35,389 nt of DNA from Candidatus Rifleibacteriota bacterium (GCA_017417215.1 JAFPZP010000054.1:1-35389); one strand, 5' to 3'. Numbered from the stretch's first letter, positions 17,254 through 27,031 are shown. Notes: generated from the sequence alone by a model not told the origin. Numbers and translations are program-made.

Positions 17254-17820
17254 ATGAAATATCAGTTTGATTTACTTCCTGAAGAATATAAAAGCTCACC
17301 AAGAGACACTATTGGTATTGTTTTCGCTGTAATAGCAATTATCATAACAATAGCTTCTATATGTACAACTATGATTAAGAACAGGGCTTCTTTTTCTGGT
17401 ATAGATAAGCAGATAGCTAATAAAAAATCAGAATTGGCTGGTATTTATAGTAAAACTAGTAATGAAAATCCTAACGCTAATAGGATTAATGAAGTAAAGA
17501 AAAGTATAGAGTTTATTAACAAGAACTTAGATACTCCAGCAACTGATGTTGTTGTATTCTTGAATTCATTAGAAGGTTGTGTTCCTGATTCTGTTATTTT
17601 AAAGGATTTGAATCCCAAAAAGTTAAATACTTTAAATGTCAAATTTACAATAAATGGAGAAGCTTCAACTATTCAGGATATCTTGGAATTTACCAACAGA
17701 TTGAATAGAAGCGGAAAGTTTAAAGCTAGTCTGAGAAGCAATCAGAGTGCTGTTGTGGCAGAACGAATAGTTCAGAATTTTATATTGGAATTTCAGTATA
17801 AACCATCTCCAAATAATTAA
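17254..17820 (+). CDS. pilN: PilN-like inner-membrane alignment protein
   Basis: A 188-residue bitopic protein: a short cytoplasmic N-terminus (MKYQFDLLPEEYK) matching the PilN INLLP-type motif that docks into PilM, one membrane span (about 24-44), a coiled segment, and a periplasmic ferredoxin-like domain (VVFLNSLEGCVPDSVILKDL...). The ATG at 17254 has AGGGAG seven bases upstream and is preferred over the GTG at 17227. It is expected to pair with the PilO-like protein encoded next. Order and topology match pilMNO. Confidence 0.9.
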   Translation: MKYQFDLLPEEYKSSPRDTIGIVFAVIAIIITIASICTTMIKNRASFSGIDKQIANKKSELAGIYSKTSNENPNANRINEVKKSIEFINKNLDTPATDVVVFLNSLEGCVPDSVILKDLNPKKLNTLNVKFTINGEASTIQDILEFTNRLNRSGKFKASLRSNQSAVVAERIVQNFILEFQYKPSPNN

Positions 17821-17832
17821 AGGGAAAACATC

Positions 17833-18411
17833 GTGAAGACAAAACTACAATCTATAATAGAACGGGTTGTTACTTACGGGGTCATAGTCATATGTATTTT
17901 GGTTATGGTTTATTACTTCGGGTCTGTAAGTAAGAAACAAAAAGAAGCTGCTGTAGCGAAAAATGCTGAACTTGCTTCTCTTAAAAAGCAGATCGTTGAA
18001 GCTCAGGAAAAACTGGTTGAACGAAAAGAAAAAGTAAAAAAAATAAATGCTGAAGTCGATGAAAAAGAGGCAGAAGTTAGAGAGAAGTTTGAAAAACTTT
18101 TAGATAAATCTGACAACTATACAATTTTCATTGAACAGGTTCAGCGTAAAGCAAAAGCCTTAGATATTCTGATTCAGAATTCTACTTATGATTCGCCAAC
18201 GCAATCTTCAGCATCAAGTAAATACCTTGAATTCAAGTTCAATGCTACTGTTACCGGTCAGTATAACAAGATGAAAAGGTTTTTATGGGAAATTGAAAAT
18301 GCTATGGGACGTCTTGTTAAAATAAGTAATTTGGAAATTAACCCGCCTATTAGTGATAAATATGGCAATATCAGCATGAAGCTTAGTTTATCAACTTTCT
18401 TCAAGTCTTAA
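17833..18411 (+). CDS. pilO: PilO-like inner-membrane alignment protein
   Basis: A 192-residue bitopic protein with one N-terminal span (about 11-30), a charged coiled coil (about 34-85) and a C-terminal PilO domain (FIEQVQRKAKALDILI, then FKFNATVTGQYNKMKRFLWEIEN, then LVKISNLEIN). It starts with GTG, preceded by AGGGA at a normal distance. PilO forms a heterodimer with PilN in the periplasmic alignment complex. Position and domain layout make the call firm. Confidence 0.9.
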   Translation: MKTKLQSIIERVVTYGVIVICILVMVYYFGSVSKKQKEAAVAKNAELASLKKQIVEAQEKLVERKEKVKKINAEVDEKEAEVREKFEKLLDKSDNYTIFIEQVQRKAKALDILIQNSTYDSPTQSSASSKYLEFKFNATVTGQYNKMKRFLWEIENAMGRLVKISNLEINPPISDKYGNISMKLSLSTFFKS

Positions 18412-18425
18412 TCAGGGTAAAAATT

Positions 18426-19049
18426 ATGGCACAAAATGGAAGCTTAACGGATTTTATATTAAAGAACAAAGTTCTATCTGCTGGAATATTGGTTATTTTG
18501 CTTATCTTGTTGTTAGATTCATTGGTTTTAAGACCTATGAGAAAGAGAAGTCAACTAGAAGAACAACGAGGTAAAAAAGCAAACGTTAGTGTTGCATCTA
18601 CCCAGTCTACTAGTAGTAATAATTCTCCTTCACAACCAGCTTCTAACAGTTTAACCCCACCGGCTCCATTGTCTGTTCCTGTTTTCCCTGAATTATCTCC
18701 TAATATTGTTAACAGATTCAGAGGGAACTCTGCTTATCCTTACCGTGATGGTCGCAATGTTTTTAAAGAAATAGAAAAGGTAGAAATTGTAGAAGTAATA
18801 AAAGAAACTGTTGAAGAAGTTATTAGTAAGCCAGATCTTTCTTATCATGGTTTCTTTACAGTAGGTAACGATAAAGTTGCAATTCTTCGTAATTCTGAAG
18901 AATTGTTGCTGACAAGAGTTGGGAATAAAGTTAGACGCACAAATTATAAACTGGCATCTATAACTCCAGAAAAAGTAGTCGTTACTGATCTTTCCAATAA
19001 AATTAGAGATTTTGAAATATCTTTAGCAGATGAAGCAGAATCGAACTAG
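18426..19049 (+). CDS. PilP/GspC-like periplasmic linker protein
   Basis: A 207-residue protein with one membrane span near the N-terminus (about 18-36), a Ser/Pro/Asn-rich linker (about 55-85) and a small beta domain at the C-terminus (SYHGFFTVGNDKVAILRNSE...VRRTNYKLASITPEKVVVTD). That beta domain has the look of the homology region of PilP and GspC, in which short strands alternate around a x.G...Y.V..I....V...D pattern. PilP is usually a lipoprotein, but this protein is membrane-anchored like GspC. It would link the PilN/O complex to an outer-membrane secretin, which is not encoded in the window. The assignment rests on position and fold pattern. Confidence 0.7.
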   Translation: MAQNGSLTDFILKNKVLSAGILVILLILLLDSLVLRPMRKRSQLEEQRGKKANVSVASTQSTSSNNSPSQPASNSLTPPAPLSVPVFPELSPNIVNRFRGNSAYPYRDGRNVFKEIEKVEIVEVIKETVEEVISKPDLSYHGFFTVGNDKVAILRNSEELLLTRVGNKVRRTNYKLASITPEKVVVTDLSNKIRDFEISLADEAESN

Positions 19050-19075
19050 ATAATGACGTAGGCGGTTAAAATAAA

Positions 19076-20392
19076 ATGGATAAATCTACATTAAAGAAGT
19101 TGTTTCAAGATAGAGATAAAAGCGTTCGTCTGTTTTGTCTGAAAAGTATTATAAAATACGATATGTCTGATATAGACGAATTTATTTTGGAAGCACTTCG
19201 TGATGGACGTCCAGAAATAGTTATCGCTGCAATGAAAGCTTCTAAAAAAAGCAACAGCGAAGAAGTTTTAAGAATGATAGTCGCTTATCTAGATTCGCCT
19301 AACGGAATTTTAAGACATGAAGCTTTATATGCTTTAAATCATCGTGATTATCAGTTTGTTAAAGATGCTCTATGTGATTTTCTAAGGAAGGAAGAAGATA
19401 CTTCCTTGGTTGCTACTGCTGTTATGACAATAGGGAACTATAAATCTCAAGAGTTTGTTCCTTTGTTAAGAGCTTTTTTAGAATACAATGACGATCGTGT
19501 TCGTTCCAATGCTGTAGAAGCTTTGGGTTACATAGATAGCCCTGAAATTATAGAATTGCTTAAAGCCTTAGTTAATGATTCCAATAATAGAGTTAGAGCT
19601 AATGCAATTAAAGCTCTGTGGGAAAAAGGTGTCAGATATGGTTTAAGCAATATAGCAGAAGAATTGCGCTCTCCAAATACAAGAAAACGAGCCTCTGCTG
19701 CATATATTTTAGGTGAAATCAAAGAAGAACGCTCCTTAGATTTATTAGTTGGATTGTTAAATGATATTTCTCCAACCGTAAGAAATCGTGCTGTTTTAAG
19801 TATAGAAAAAGTTGGTTCACCAAGAGTTATTTCTAATCTGATAGAAGCTTTTGTCAGAGAAGAAGAACCAGCTATCAGAGAAACAATAGTTGCTGTTGCA
19901 TTAAAACTTAGCGTAGATATTTCTATGGCTAGGTTGACAGAAAAATATACCCGAGAGGAAAACTCAAGAAACAGGGCTATGATTATTCGTTGCCTTGGTC
20001 TTGCTGCTATTCCTCAGACTTTACCGCTTTTAGCTATGGGATTAAGAGACCCTGATTCCAGAGTCAGAGCAAATGCTGTTGAAGCTGTTGGGCTTCTAAA
20101 TGATACCCAGGCAGTTGAACTGTTATTGCCACTGCTTAATGATCCTAATAATCGTGTTCGCAGTAATGCTGCAACCGCTTTGTGGAAACTTGGAGGAACT
20201 GGAGCAATAGTTACTTTGAAGCAAATGATTCAGTCTTCCCACAAACAAATGCGTTCTTCAGCAGCTTGGGCACTTGGAGAAATTGGTGCATTACAGTTCA
20301 ATGACGTTCTACAAGACCTTACAGCAGACACTGACCCTGATGTTAGAAGATGTGCTCTAAAAGCACTAGCAAAAGTTACAAAAATATCATAA
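19076..20392 (+). CDS. HEAT-repeat (PBS-lyase type) protein in the pilus operon
   Basis: A 438-residue protein made almost wholly of about thirteen 30-residue HEAT repeats. Many carry the PBS-lyase-like pattern D.NNRVRANAI.AL (for example DSNNRVRANAIKALWE, DPDSRVRANAVEAVG, DPNNRVRSNAATALW). No signal peptide or membrane span is seen, so it is likely a cytoplasmic scaffold. It sits between the pilP-like gene and two TPR membrane proteins in a tight operon. It resembles the HEAT half of the protein encoded at 241-2991, which accompanies the PilT pair. I infer a shared scheme in which HEAT solenoids bind the pilus motors, but no partner is shown by sequence. Confidence 0.85.
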   Translation: MDKSTLKKLFQDRDKSVRLFCLKSIIKYDMSDIDEFILEALRDGRPEIVIAAMKASKKSNSEEVLRMIVAYLDSPNGILRHEALYALNHRDYQFVKDALCDFLRKEEDTSLVATAVMTIGNYKSQEFVPLLRAFLEYNDDRVRSNAVEALGYIDSPEIIELLKALVNDSNNRVRANAIKALWEKGVRYGLSNIAEELRSPNTRKRASAAYILGEIKEERSLDLLVGLLNDISPTVRNRAVLSIEKVGSPRVISNLIEAFVREEEPAIRETIVAVALKLSVDISMARLTEKYTREENSRNRAMIIRCLGLAAIPQTLPLLAMGLRDPDSRVRANAVEAVGLLNDTQAVELLLPLLNDPNNRVRSNAATALWKLGGTGAIVTLKQMIQSSHKQMRSSAAWALGEIGALQFNDVLQDLTADTDPDVRRCALKALAKVTKIS

Positions 20393-20428
20393 ACTATAAG
20401 CGGTCATACTTTGAAAAAAGAGGCAGTC

Positions 20429-23131
20429 ATGAACCGCTTAAAAAAATCATTATTATTATCATCTTTAATTCTAGCTGCTATTGCAGCAGATACTAGTTTC
20501 TATTCCGCAGTTTATGCTCAGAGCAGTGAAGCAAAAGAGCTTAATCGTAAAGGTGTTTTAGCCTTAGAGTCAGGACGTTTTGACGAAGCCGTTCAATTAT
20601 TGAAGCAGGCAATGGCTCTAGAACCAAAATGGGGCGAACCGTCGTATAATGCTTCCCGTTTGCTAAGAATAAAAGGCAAACGAGAAGAAATGATAAAGAT
20701 GCTCCGTAAGGCTAACGGAATTGAACCCGATAACCCCAAATATTTAGAAGAATATTTAAAAGCTTTAACTGAAGAGTATCAGTTAGCAGAAAAAAAATCT
20801 GATACAGCCGAAAAAGACAAGCTTAGAGCAGAAATACTGAGAATTAATCCCGGAAATGTTGAAATGGGATTAGAAGAAGTAAAGAAGCTTTTAAGTACAG
20901 ACAATAAAGATGAAGCTTTTGCCCAGGCTGAAAAAACCTTATCTAAAAATACTAGACTTCGCACTGATTATGATCAGAAAGAAATGGGCGAATTATACTA
21001 TATTGCTGCTCAGTTAGCTGAAGAACGCGGTGATTTAGATAAAGTTAAAACTTATGCAGACTATGCTTACAGATATAATTTTGATAAAAAGAATGATGCT
21101 AAGGCATTACTTAGTAAAGCAAAAGATAATCTGAATCAAAAGGTTAAAGATCTTATTTCTCAGGCAGAATCTGCACAAAGATCTAGAAACTATGATAAAG
21201 CCAAGAAACTATTGGAACAAGCTGCTGAAATTCAGCCTGAAAACGAAGAAATAAAGAATAAAATAGTTGAATTTGAAGATGATGCTATTGTTAATCAGAA
21301 ATTAGAAGCCGTAGATAAAGCAAATAGAGATGGATACTGGCTTGAAGCACGTGAAGGCTTGATTGAATTATCAAAAAAGTTTGTAGAAAATGATAAGATA
21401 AAGAAAAGACTAGATGAAATCAAGCCTAAGGAAGAACAGCTTTTAAAACAAATTGGTCTTGGAACTATACCTTTAACCTGTAAAGAAAGGAAACAGGTTC
21501 TTTTAGGATTTAAGGATAGAGGTATTAAGTTCTTAGAAGGCGATGTTATTGAGAAAGACAAAAAAGATAAAGCGGTCAAATCTTTTAATAAAGCTCTTGC
21601 AATAGCTAAAGCTGATAAAAGATTAAATAATGAAATTGATGATATTGAAAGTTATTTAAAGAAAGTAGAAACTAGTGATAAAAATGATGAAAACTGGCAA
21701 AAGGCTTTAACAGCAAGAAATGCCGGAGATTACGAAGATGTTTTAAAACTGTTAAAGAAAGTTCCAGAAGAAATAGATATTCAGTATTACAGCTATTTAG
21801 CAGAAGCCTATTATAATACTGGTAATATTGAAGAAGCTGATAGATGCGCTAAAGTTCAACTTGGAAAACAGGCAGAAAATAACCGTGCAAAATTTGTTTT
21901 AGGGAATATAAAACTTGATGCGGGAGATTATGATAATGCTTATTATTACTTCTCTCAGGTTTATGAATCAGACCCGGATTATCCTGAAATAAGAGATAAA
22001 CTGGCAAAATCAAGCCCAACATTCTTAGTACCAGTACTTGTATTTTTAGTTCTGGGCTTGCTTATATGGGTTGCTTGGGTAATGAAGAAGAAGATGCCTA
22101 TCTATGATAAAGACGCAAAAATCAGAAAAGCAAAAAGCTTGTTCAAGCATAATTGCTATGATGAAGCTATTGATGTATTGCTTAGTGTCAGACATTCAAC
22201 TTATCTAACTCCATCAGATACTTTGGAAGTAACAAGACTCTTTGCTCAATGCTATTTGAAGAAGGGCGCTTATGATAGAGCTATTGGTGAATGTAAGCAC
22301 TTGATTACTCTGGCTCCTAAGAATGAAGAAGCTCATACCTGGTTAGGTTATGCATATTTAGGGCAACGCATGACATCCCCGGATGCTTTGCCTGAATTAT
22401 TGAATCTATATAAGAAAGATTCTAGAAATATTGCTTTGGTTTCATTACTTGGTTCTTATTACGCTCAGCAGAAGAATCTCAATGAAGAAGGGGTAGGAAT
22501 TCTTGAACAGTGGTTAAATTTGGACCACGACAATGTTGAAGTTCTTAAACCTTTGGGAAAACATTACTTAAAGAAGAATCGTTCTGATGATAAAGCCATG
22601 AAAGTATTCCATAGAATGATGGAAATAGGTTCTCCAGATCCTGATTTCATGCTTGGCGTTGCAAATGTATATTTGAAGACGCGACAGTTTGATGATTGTT
22701 TGAGTCTCTGCGAACATGTTATTAACATGGATATTAACAATCAATATGTTCATTCTATATTGCTTGATGCTTATAAGTTCCAGAATCGTTTGCCAGAACT
22801 TCTTGATATTTATGCAAATTTCTTGCAGAACAATCCTTACAATGTTGCTTTCCAAAACGGTTTAAAAGCTGCACAAGCGGCTTATGAAAAGGTTCAGAGA
22901 TGGAATGCTGCTCAGGCAGCTAATGAAGCTGCTGCAGTTATGCAAAAACTTAATGCTTCTCAAGAAATGATTATGGATCCTCAACAGATGGGTTCTGGAC
23001 AGACTGATATACCAAATACAGGAGAAGAAACACCAGCATTGGCAGAAGGTGAAATTCCTTGTCCACAATGTGGAAAGGGAAATCCTCAAAATGCTTATAA
23101 CTGTCAGTATTGTGGTGCTAGTATGTTTTAA
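20429..23131 (+). CDS. Large TPR protein spanning the inner membrane, with C-terminal zinc ribbon
   Basis: A 900-residue protein. An N-terminal signal peptide (about 1-30, ending VYAQ) is followed by many TPR repeats (about 35-525), one membrane span (VPVLVFLVLGLLIWVAWVM, about 532-550) and a basic stop-transfer (KKK). More TPRs follow (about 560-840), and the protein ends in a zinc ribbon with CPQC and CQYC. Predicted topology puts the first TPR block in the periplasm and the second, with the zinc ribbon, in the cytoplasm. The ATG at 20429 with GAGG five bases upstream is preferred over the TTG at 20411. It is coupled to the paralogous next gene by TAATG. I know no named family. It probably scaffolds the pilus or secretion apparatus across the membrane. 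Confidence 0.8.
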   Translation: MNRLKKSLLLSSLILAAIAADTSFYSAVYAQSSEAKELNRKGVLALESGRFDEAVQLLKQAMALEPKWGEPSYNASRLLRIKGKREEMIKMLRKANGIEPDNPKYLEEYLKALTEEYQLAEKKSDTAEKDKLRAEILRINPGNVEMGLEEVKKLLSTDNKDEAFAQAEKTLSKNTRLRTDYDQKEMGELYYIAAQLAEERGDLDKVKTYADYAYRYNFDKKNDAKALLSKAKDNLNQKVKDLISQAESAQRSRNYDKAKKLLEQAAEIQPENEEIKNKIVEFEDDAIVNQKLEAVDKANRDGYWLEAREGLIELSKKFVENDKIKKRLDEIKPKEEQLLKQIGLGTIPLTCKERKQVLLGFKDRGIKFLEGDVIEKDKKDKAVKSFNKALAIAKADKRLNNEIDDIESYLKKVETSDKNDENWQKALTARNAGDYEDVLKLLKKVPEEIDIQYYSYLAEAYYNTGNIEEADRCAKVQLGKQAENNRAKFVLGNIKLDAGDYDNAYYYFSQVYESDPDYPEIRDKLAKSSPTFLVPVLVFLVLGLLIWVAWVMKKKMPIYDKDAKIRKAKSLFKHNCYDEAIDVLLSVRHSTYLTPSDTLEVTRLFAQCYLKKGAYDRAIGECKHLITLAPKNEEAHTWLGYAYLGQRMTSPDALPELLNLYKKDSRNIALVSLLGSYYAQQKNLNEEGVGILEQWLNLDHDNVEVLKPLGKHYLKKNRSDDKAMKVFHRMMEIGSPDPDFMLGVANVYLKTRQFDDCLSLCEHVINMDINNQYVHSILLDAYKFQNRLPELLDIYANFLQNNPYNVAFQNGLKAAQAAYEKVQRWNAAQAANEAAAVMQKLNASQEMIMDPQQMGSGQTDIPNTGEETPALAEGEIPCPQCGKGNPQNAYNCQYCGASMF

Positions 23132-26100
23132 TGAAAAAAAATTGGCTAATAATAGTATTATTGTTTTTGGCTACAGGCTTATCATATGCTGATGATAGCG
23201 ATTATCAGACATTGAGAACTTTCATGAGTGCTCAGATGTATGGTGAAGCCTACAATGAGCTTATGCAGCGTGAATTAACAGGTCTTGCCTTAGATGCAAA
23301 GCTTAAATCTTTAAAGATTGATTTGTTGGAAAGAACAAATTTAAAGCTTCAAAAACAAGCTAAGGTAAGTCCTGATGATGCTGCTATATTTACTATTTTA
23401 GCTGATATTGCTTTTCAAAAAGGTGATTACGACAGAGCTTCGATGTATATTTCTACTGCTTTAGCCAATAATGCTAAGCCAATTGCAAATTATGTATTTG
23501 CTAAAATATTGTTCCGCAAAGGGAATATATCTCAAGCTTTCGATCAGATGAGTAAAGTCTTGGAGGCAATGCCAGATTCTCCAATTGTCTTCAATGATTT
23601 CCAATTTCTTTATAATTGTAAGCAGTACGGCGTTGCTACAGCAAAGAAAATAACCAAAGACTGTAATTTTTTAGTTCGAGCTACGCCTATTGCTTATGAT
23701 GGAGATGAACTAGAAGTTCCTGTTAGTCCATTTGCTAATGATCCGACAGAAACTGATGAATCTATGGATTTCTCTGATTATAGAAGTAAAGATGACAATG
23801 ACTATGATGATAATGGAGATGTTGATATAGGTGATGACCTGGCAGAATTATCAAAAATAGATATTGATCCGGCAAAGAAAGAGCAACCTGTTAAGAAAAC
23901 AGATAAAGAAGAAAAGAAGGAAGTTGCTTCTGCTAAAGATTCAGATGATTTTGATATAGATGACAGTTCTTTTGATTTTGATGATGATTCACAGCCTAAG
24001 CAAGAATCTTTAAAAGCAGAAATAAAAGAAGAAGAAGAAAAATCTGATGAAGATCCGGAACTTGCAAAAATACAAAAGGCAGATGAATTATTGGCTTCTG
24101 CACATGCAAAATTTAAAGATGGAGATTTAGATACAGCTTTATTAAATATTAAAGAGCTTGATAAGCTAATTCCAAATTATAAAGATAAACAGAAAATAGA
24201 AGACAGCATAAAGTATGAGAAGAATTTGGTAAAACGATACAAAGATTCTGTTGAATACTATGAAAAGGAAGAAGATTACGACAAAGCTTTAAAAGTCTTT
24301 AAAGAAGCTTATAACTATAAACCAAAAATGTTCCCGGAAGCTCCGTTTTACATTGGTAGATGTTATCTTTTAAAAGCAGATCCTGATTATGACCAGGCTT
24401 TGAAATATTTTGAAATTATTCTGCCGGATTCTAATGTTAATGCTGAAATCAAACGTGATATTCTTTGGACAAAGTTAGAAATACTATATGATCAGGAAAA
24501 ATATGAAGAAGCTAACGAGATATATCAACACTTTGTTAATAATGAAAGCGATTTTTTGGCCAATCAGCCTGATAATAAACGTTTTAAGTATGGTTTATGG
24601 TTACACCTCTATTGGGTATGGATTTTAGTTGTTAGTTCGATTTTCTTGATAACTGTATTTGCAGTATTTGTATTGCAGTTTATGCCAGACTTAGCTTTGA
24701 TTGGCGGAGATCCTCTTGAAAACTCTAAAAAAGCTTTTAATCAGGGTAACTATAAGAAAGCTATTAACATAGGCGAAAAAGCTTTATTAAAGAAGCAGCC
24801 TATTCAGCGCGATCGTCAGTTAAGAGAAGTTTTGGTTCAGTCATATTTTGCTTTGAAAAATTTTGAAAAGTGTCAATATCATGCCAAAGAAATCTTAAGG
24901 GAATTCCCGGAAAATACTATTGCTTGGGGCCATTTGGCGAAAGCATCTATTGAAATCAATGATACTTCTCATGAAGCAGTCAGAATGTATGAAGAACTTT
25001 ATAGAAACGATCCAAGCAAAAGGGAACTCTTGCCTTTGCTTTCTCATCATTATGCTACCACAAAGGATTGCTCTCAAGCTGCTATAGAAATCATGCAGGA
25101 TTATTTAACTACTAATCCTGAAGATTCGGAAGTTACTATTGCATTGGCTGATGGGTATGTTAAGAACAGAACGATGAGCGAAGAAATAATACCTGTTTTG
25201 AATAATGCTATAAAACTGAAAGATAATATAGAGTATCGCGAACTTTTAGCCAGAACTTTCTCTAAATGTGGAATGTATGAGGAAGCTGCTCGTGAATGTG
25301 TCAGCGTTCTTAAACGCAGTATAAACAATGTTGGTATTCATGTTGTCTATACTTCTTCGATGAAGAAACTAAAACAGATTGGCAGAGCAATAGCTCAATA
25401 TAAAGAATTTATTAATGAAAATCCAGGTAATAATCAACTTGTTGAAATTCTCAACGGGTTGAAAAAAGAAGAAGGAGATACTTCTACTCCTGTTGAAGAA
25501 GTGCCTTCTATTTTTGATGCTCTTGGAATGCCAGGAGTAGACGATATGGAAGAGCCACATTTACCATCTGCTTCTGATTCAGATTCTACACCGGTACCTG
25601 ATTTCTTGACAAGTTCTGACAGAACAGATTCTCCTGTTGCTGCTAAGCCTGATAATGTTGTTTCTACCAATATACAAGGTGTTGGAACTGTTGAATTGCC
25701 AAGTAACATTCAAACCTTAGACCCGTTTGCAGAAAATGATCCATTGTTTGATGGTTTTGATACCGAAGAATTGCCAGAAGAATTAGGTGGAACATCACGT
25801 CCACCTGTTGAAACTTCTAAGTCATTAGATAGTTTAATAGATGATTTTAATAGTAATTCTGAAAGCAAATATGGTGAAGAACTGGCTTCAGTAAGAAATG
25901 TGTCTCCAAATTCACCTGTAACAACAGACACACTCGGTTTAGCCCAAAAAATAGAAGATGCAAAGGATTTGGCTGTATTTAAAAAGTGGGATAGAATAAT
26001 AGAATTACTAACGCCAGAATTTGCTTCTGTTAGAAATAAAGACGCAGGTATGCTTCTTGTTAACGCCTGGTTAGGAAATAATAAACCAGAAAACGCCTTA

Positions 26101-26304
26101 GAAATTATACAAGCCTTAGATATTGACCCTGAAATGATGTCTGAAGACGTAAAAGATGTAATGTATAGAACTGCAGTAGCTTTGGAAACAAATAAAAATT
26201 ATTCTCAAGCTTTGAAGCTATATGATGTAATCTGTAATGTTGATATAAATTTCAGAGATGCTTTTGATAGGTCCGACAGGCTATATGTAAAAATGAAGGG
26301 ATAA
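23131..26304 (+). CDS. Large TPR protein spanning the inner membrane, with acidic linkers
   Basis: A 1057-residue paralogue of the preceding protein. It has a signal peptide (about 1-20, ending LSYA), a TPR block, a very acidic Asp/Glu/Ser/Lys linker (about 190-310), a second TPR block, and one membrane span (WVWILVVSSIFLITVFAVFV, about 492-511). A cytoplasmic TPR block follows (about 525-780), then a Pro/Ser/Asp-rich linker (about 785-925) and a short terminal TPR. Unlike its neighbour it has no zinc ribbon. Its ATG overlaps the previous stop by one base. Two membrane-spanning TPR proteins in coupled order suggest a heteromeric scaffold across the inner membrane. Function is otherwise unknown. 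Confidence 0.8.
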   Translation: MKKNWLIIVLLFLATGLSYADDSDYQTLRTFMSAQMYGEAYNELMQRELTGLALDAKLKSLKIDLLERTNLKLQKQAKVSPDDAAIFTILADIAFQKGDYDRASMYISTALANNAKPIANYVFAKILFRKGNISQAFDQMSKVLEAMPDSPIVFNDFQFLYNCKQYGVATAKKITKDCNFLVRATPIAYDGDELEVPVSPFANDPTETDESMDFSDYRSKDDNDYDDNGDVDIGDDLAELSKIDIDPAKKEQPVKKTDKEEKKEVASAKDSDDFDIDDSSFDFDDDSQPKQESLKAEIKEEEEKSDEDPELAKIQKADELLASAHAKFKDGDLDTALLNIKELDKLIPNYKDKQKIEDSIKYEKNLVKRYKDSVEYYEKEEDYDKALKVFKEAYNYKPKMFPEAPFYIGRCYLLKADPDYDQALKYFEIILPDSNVNAEIKRDILWTKLEILYDQEKYEEANEIYQHFVNNESDFLANQPDNKRFKYGLWLHLYWVWILVVSSIFLITVFAVFVLQFMPDLALIGGDPLENSKKAFNQGNYKKAINIGEKALLKKQPIQRDRQLREVLVQSYFALKNFEKCQYHAKEILREFPENTIAWGHLAKASIEINDTSHEAVRMYEELYRNDPSKRELLPLLSHHYATTKDCSQAAIEIMQDYLTTNPEDSEVTIALADGYVKNRTMSEEIIPVLNNAIKLKDNIEYRELLARTFSKCGMYEEAARECVSVLKRSINNVGIHVVYTSSMKKLKQIGRAIAQYKEFINENPGNNQLVEILNGLKKEEGDTSTPVEEVPSIFDALGMPGVDDMEEPHLPSASDSDSTPVPDFLTSSDRTDSPVAAKPDNVVSTNIQGVGTVELPSNIQTLDPFAENDPLFDGFDTEELPEELGGTSRPPVETSKSLDSLIDDFNSNSESKYGEELASVRNVSPNSPVTTDTLGLAQKIEDAKDLAVFKKWDRIIELLTPEFASVRNKDAGMLLVNAWLGNNKPENALEIIQALDIDPEMMSEDVKDVMYRTAVALETNKNYSQALKLYDVICNVDINFRDAFDRSDRLYVKMKG

Positions 26305-26305
26305 T

Positions 26306-26893
26306 TTAGAATTTACCGAATAACAATTCGCCTTCTACAGCTATTCCTTCTACTCTGACACCTGTAGCATCAGCAAAAGTGTAGCCTACGCCAAATTCAA
26401 AAATAATATTTCTGTTAAGGGGCAGTATGCCTAAAAACATCGGTTCCAAGTAACCGAAGCTACCTTTTTTATAAACATGACCAGAGGCTCTGCTTTTTAG
26501 TTTAAAATTGCCGACACCGCAGCTTACACGCCATCTGAATCTAGGATCTTTTTTGAACGAATCTTCCATAGAAAGACCGGTCATATCCAGATTGTATTTT
26601 ACGGCTTCGCTTGTTTGTTCGCCGGCATGAAAGCTAAGCCCAAATTGGGGGTCGTTCATGGGTCCGCCTACAATTTTTACGCCCCACATTGCCATATCGC
26701 CTTCAAAATCTAAGGCAGAAGATTCGTTATGTTTATATCTTATTGATGGACCTATTCCAAAGGTGAACTCTTTTTCATTCTTTTCCTGGTGGTCGAGCAT
26801 AAGAGTAGGTCCGATGATGCAATAACCTGGAGTTATTGCTGTTAATATGTATAACAAGACTAATAATGCTATTTTTTTAACTAACTTATTCAT
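26306..26893 (-). CDS. Exported putative outer-membrane beta-barrel protein
   Basis: A 195-residue protein with a signal peptide (about 1-25: basic start, hydrophobic core VLLYILTAITPGYC). The mature part alternates polar and hydrophobic residues with many Gly and aromatic residues (FTFGIGPSIRYKH, FEFGVGYTFAD, VEGELLFGKF). The C-terminal residue is Phe, as in many outer-membrane barrels recognised by BamA. I recognise no family; a small 8-stranded barrel is the best guess. It is convergent with the large TPR gene, with one base between the stops, and has no terminator of its own. No strong ribosome-binding site precedes the ATG. Confidence 0.7.
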   Translation of the reverse strand: MNKLVKKIALLVLLYILTAITPGYCIIGPTLMLDHQEKNEKEFTFGIGPSIRYKHNESSALDFEGDMAMWGVKIVGGPMNDPQFGLSFHAGEQTSEAVKYNLDMTGLSMEDSFKKDPRFRWRVSCGVGNFKLKSRASGHVYKKGSFGYLEPMFLGILPLNRNIIFEFGVGYTFADATGVRVEGIAVEGELLFGKF

Positions 26894-26937
26894 GTCAGAT
26901 TTATCGGAAAGTCTTCAAGTTTTTTAACCATTAGGGA

Positions 26938-27031
26938 AGATATAAGATATAAGACTAAAACTTGAGATATAAGATATGAGATATAAGATATAAGATTTAA
27001 GATATAAGATTTAAGATATAAGATTTAAGAC
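26938..27031. repeat. AT-rich low-complexity tandem repeat
   Basis: Degenerate copies of GATATAAGAT are followed by three 14-base units of ATAAGATTTAAGAT (26990-27003, 27004-27017, 27018-27031, the last with one mismatch). It is non-coding and lies upstream of the minus-strand membrane-protein gene. There are no spacers, so it is not CRISPR-like. Confidence 0.85.

Noticed and set aside
26938..27031. CRISPR array
   Set aside because: The AT-rich units are contiguous and degenerate, with no unique spacers and no cas genes nearby.
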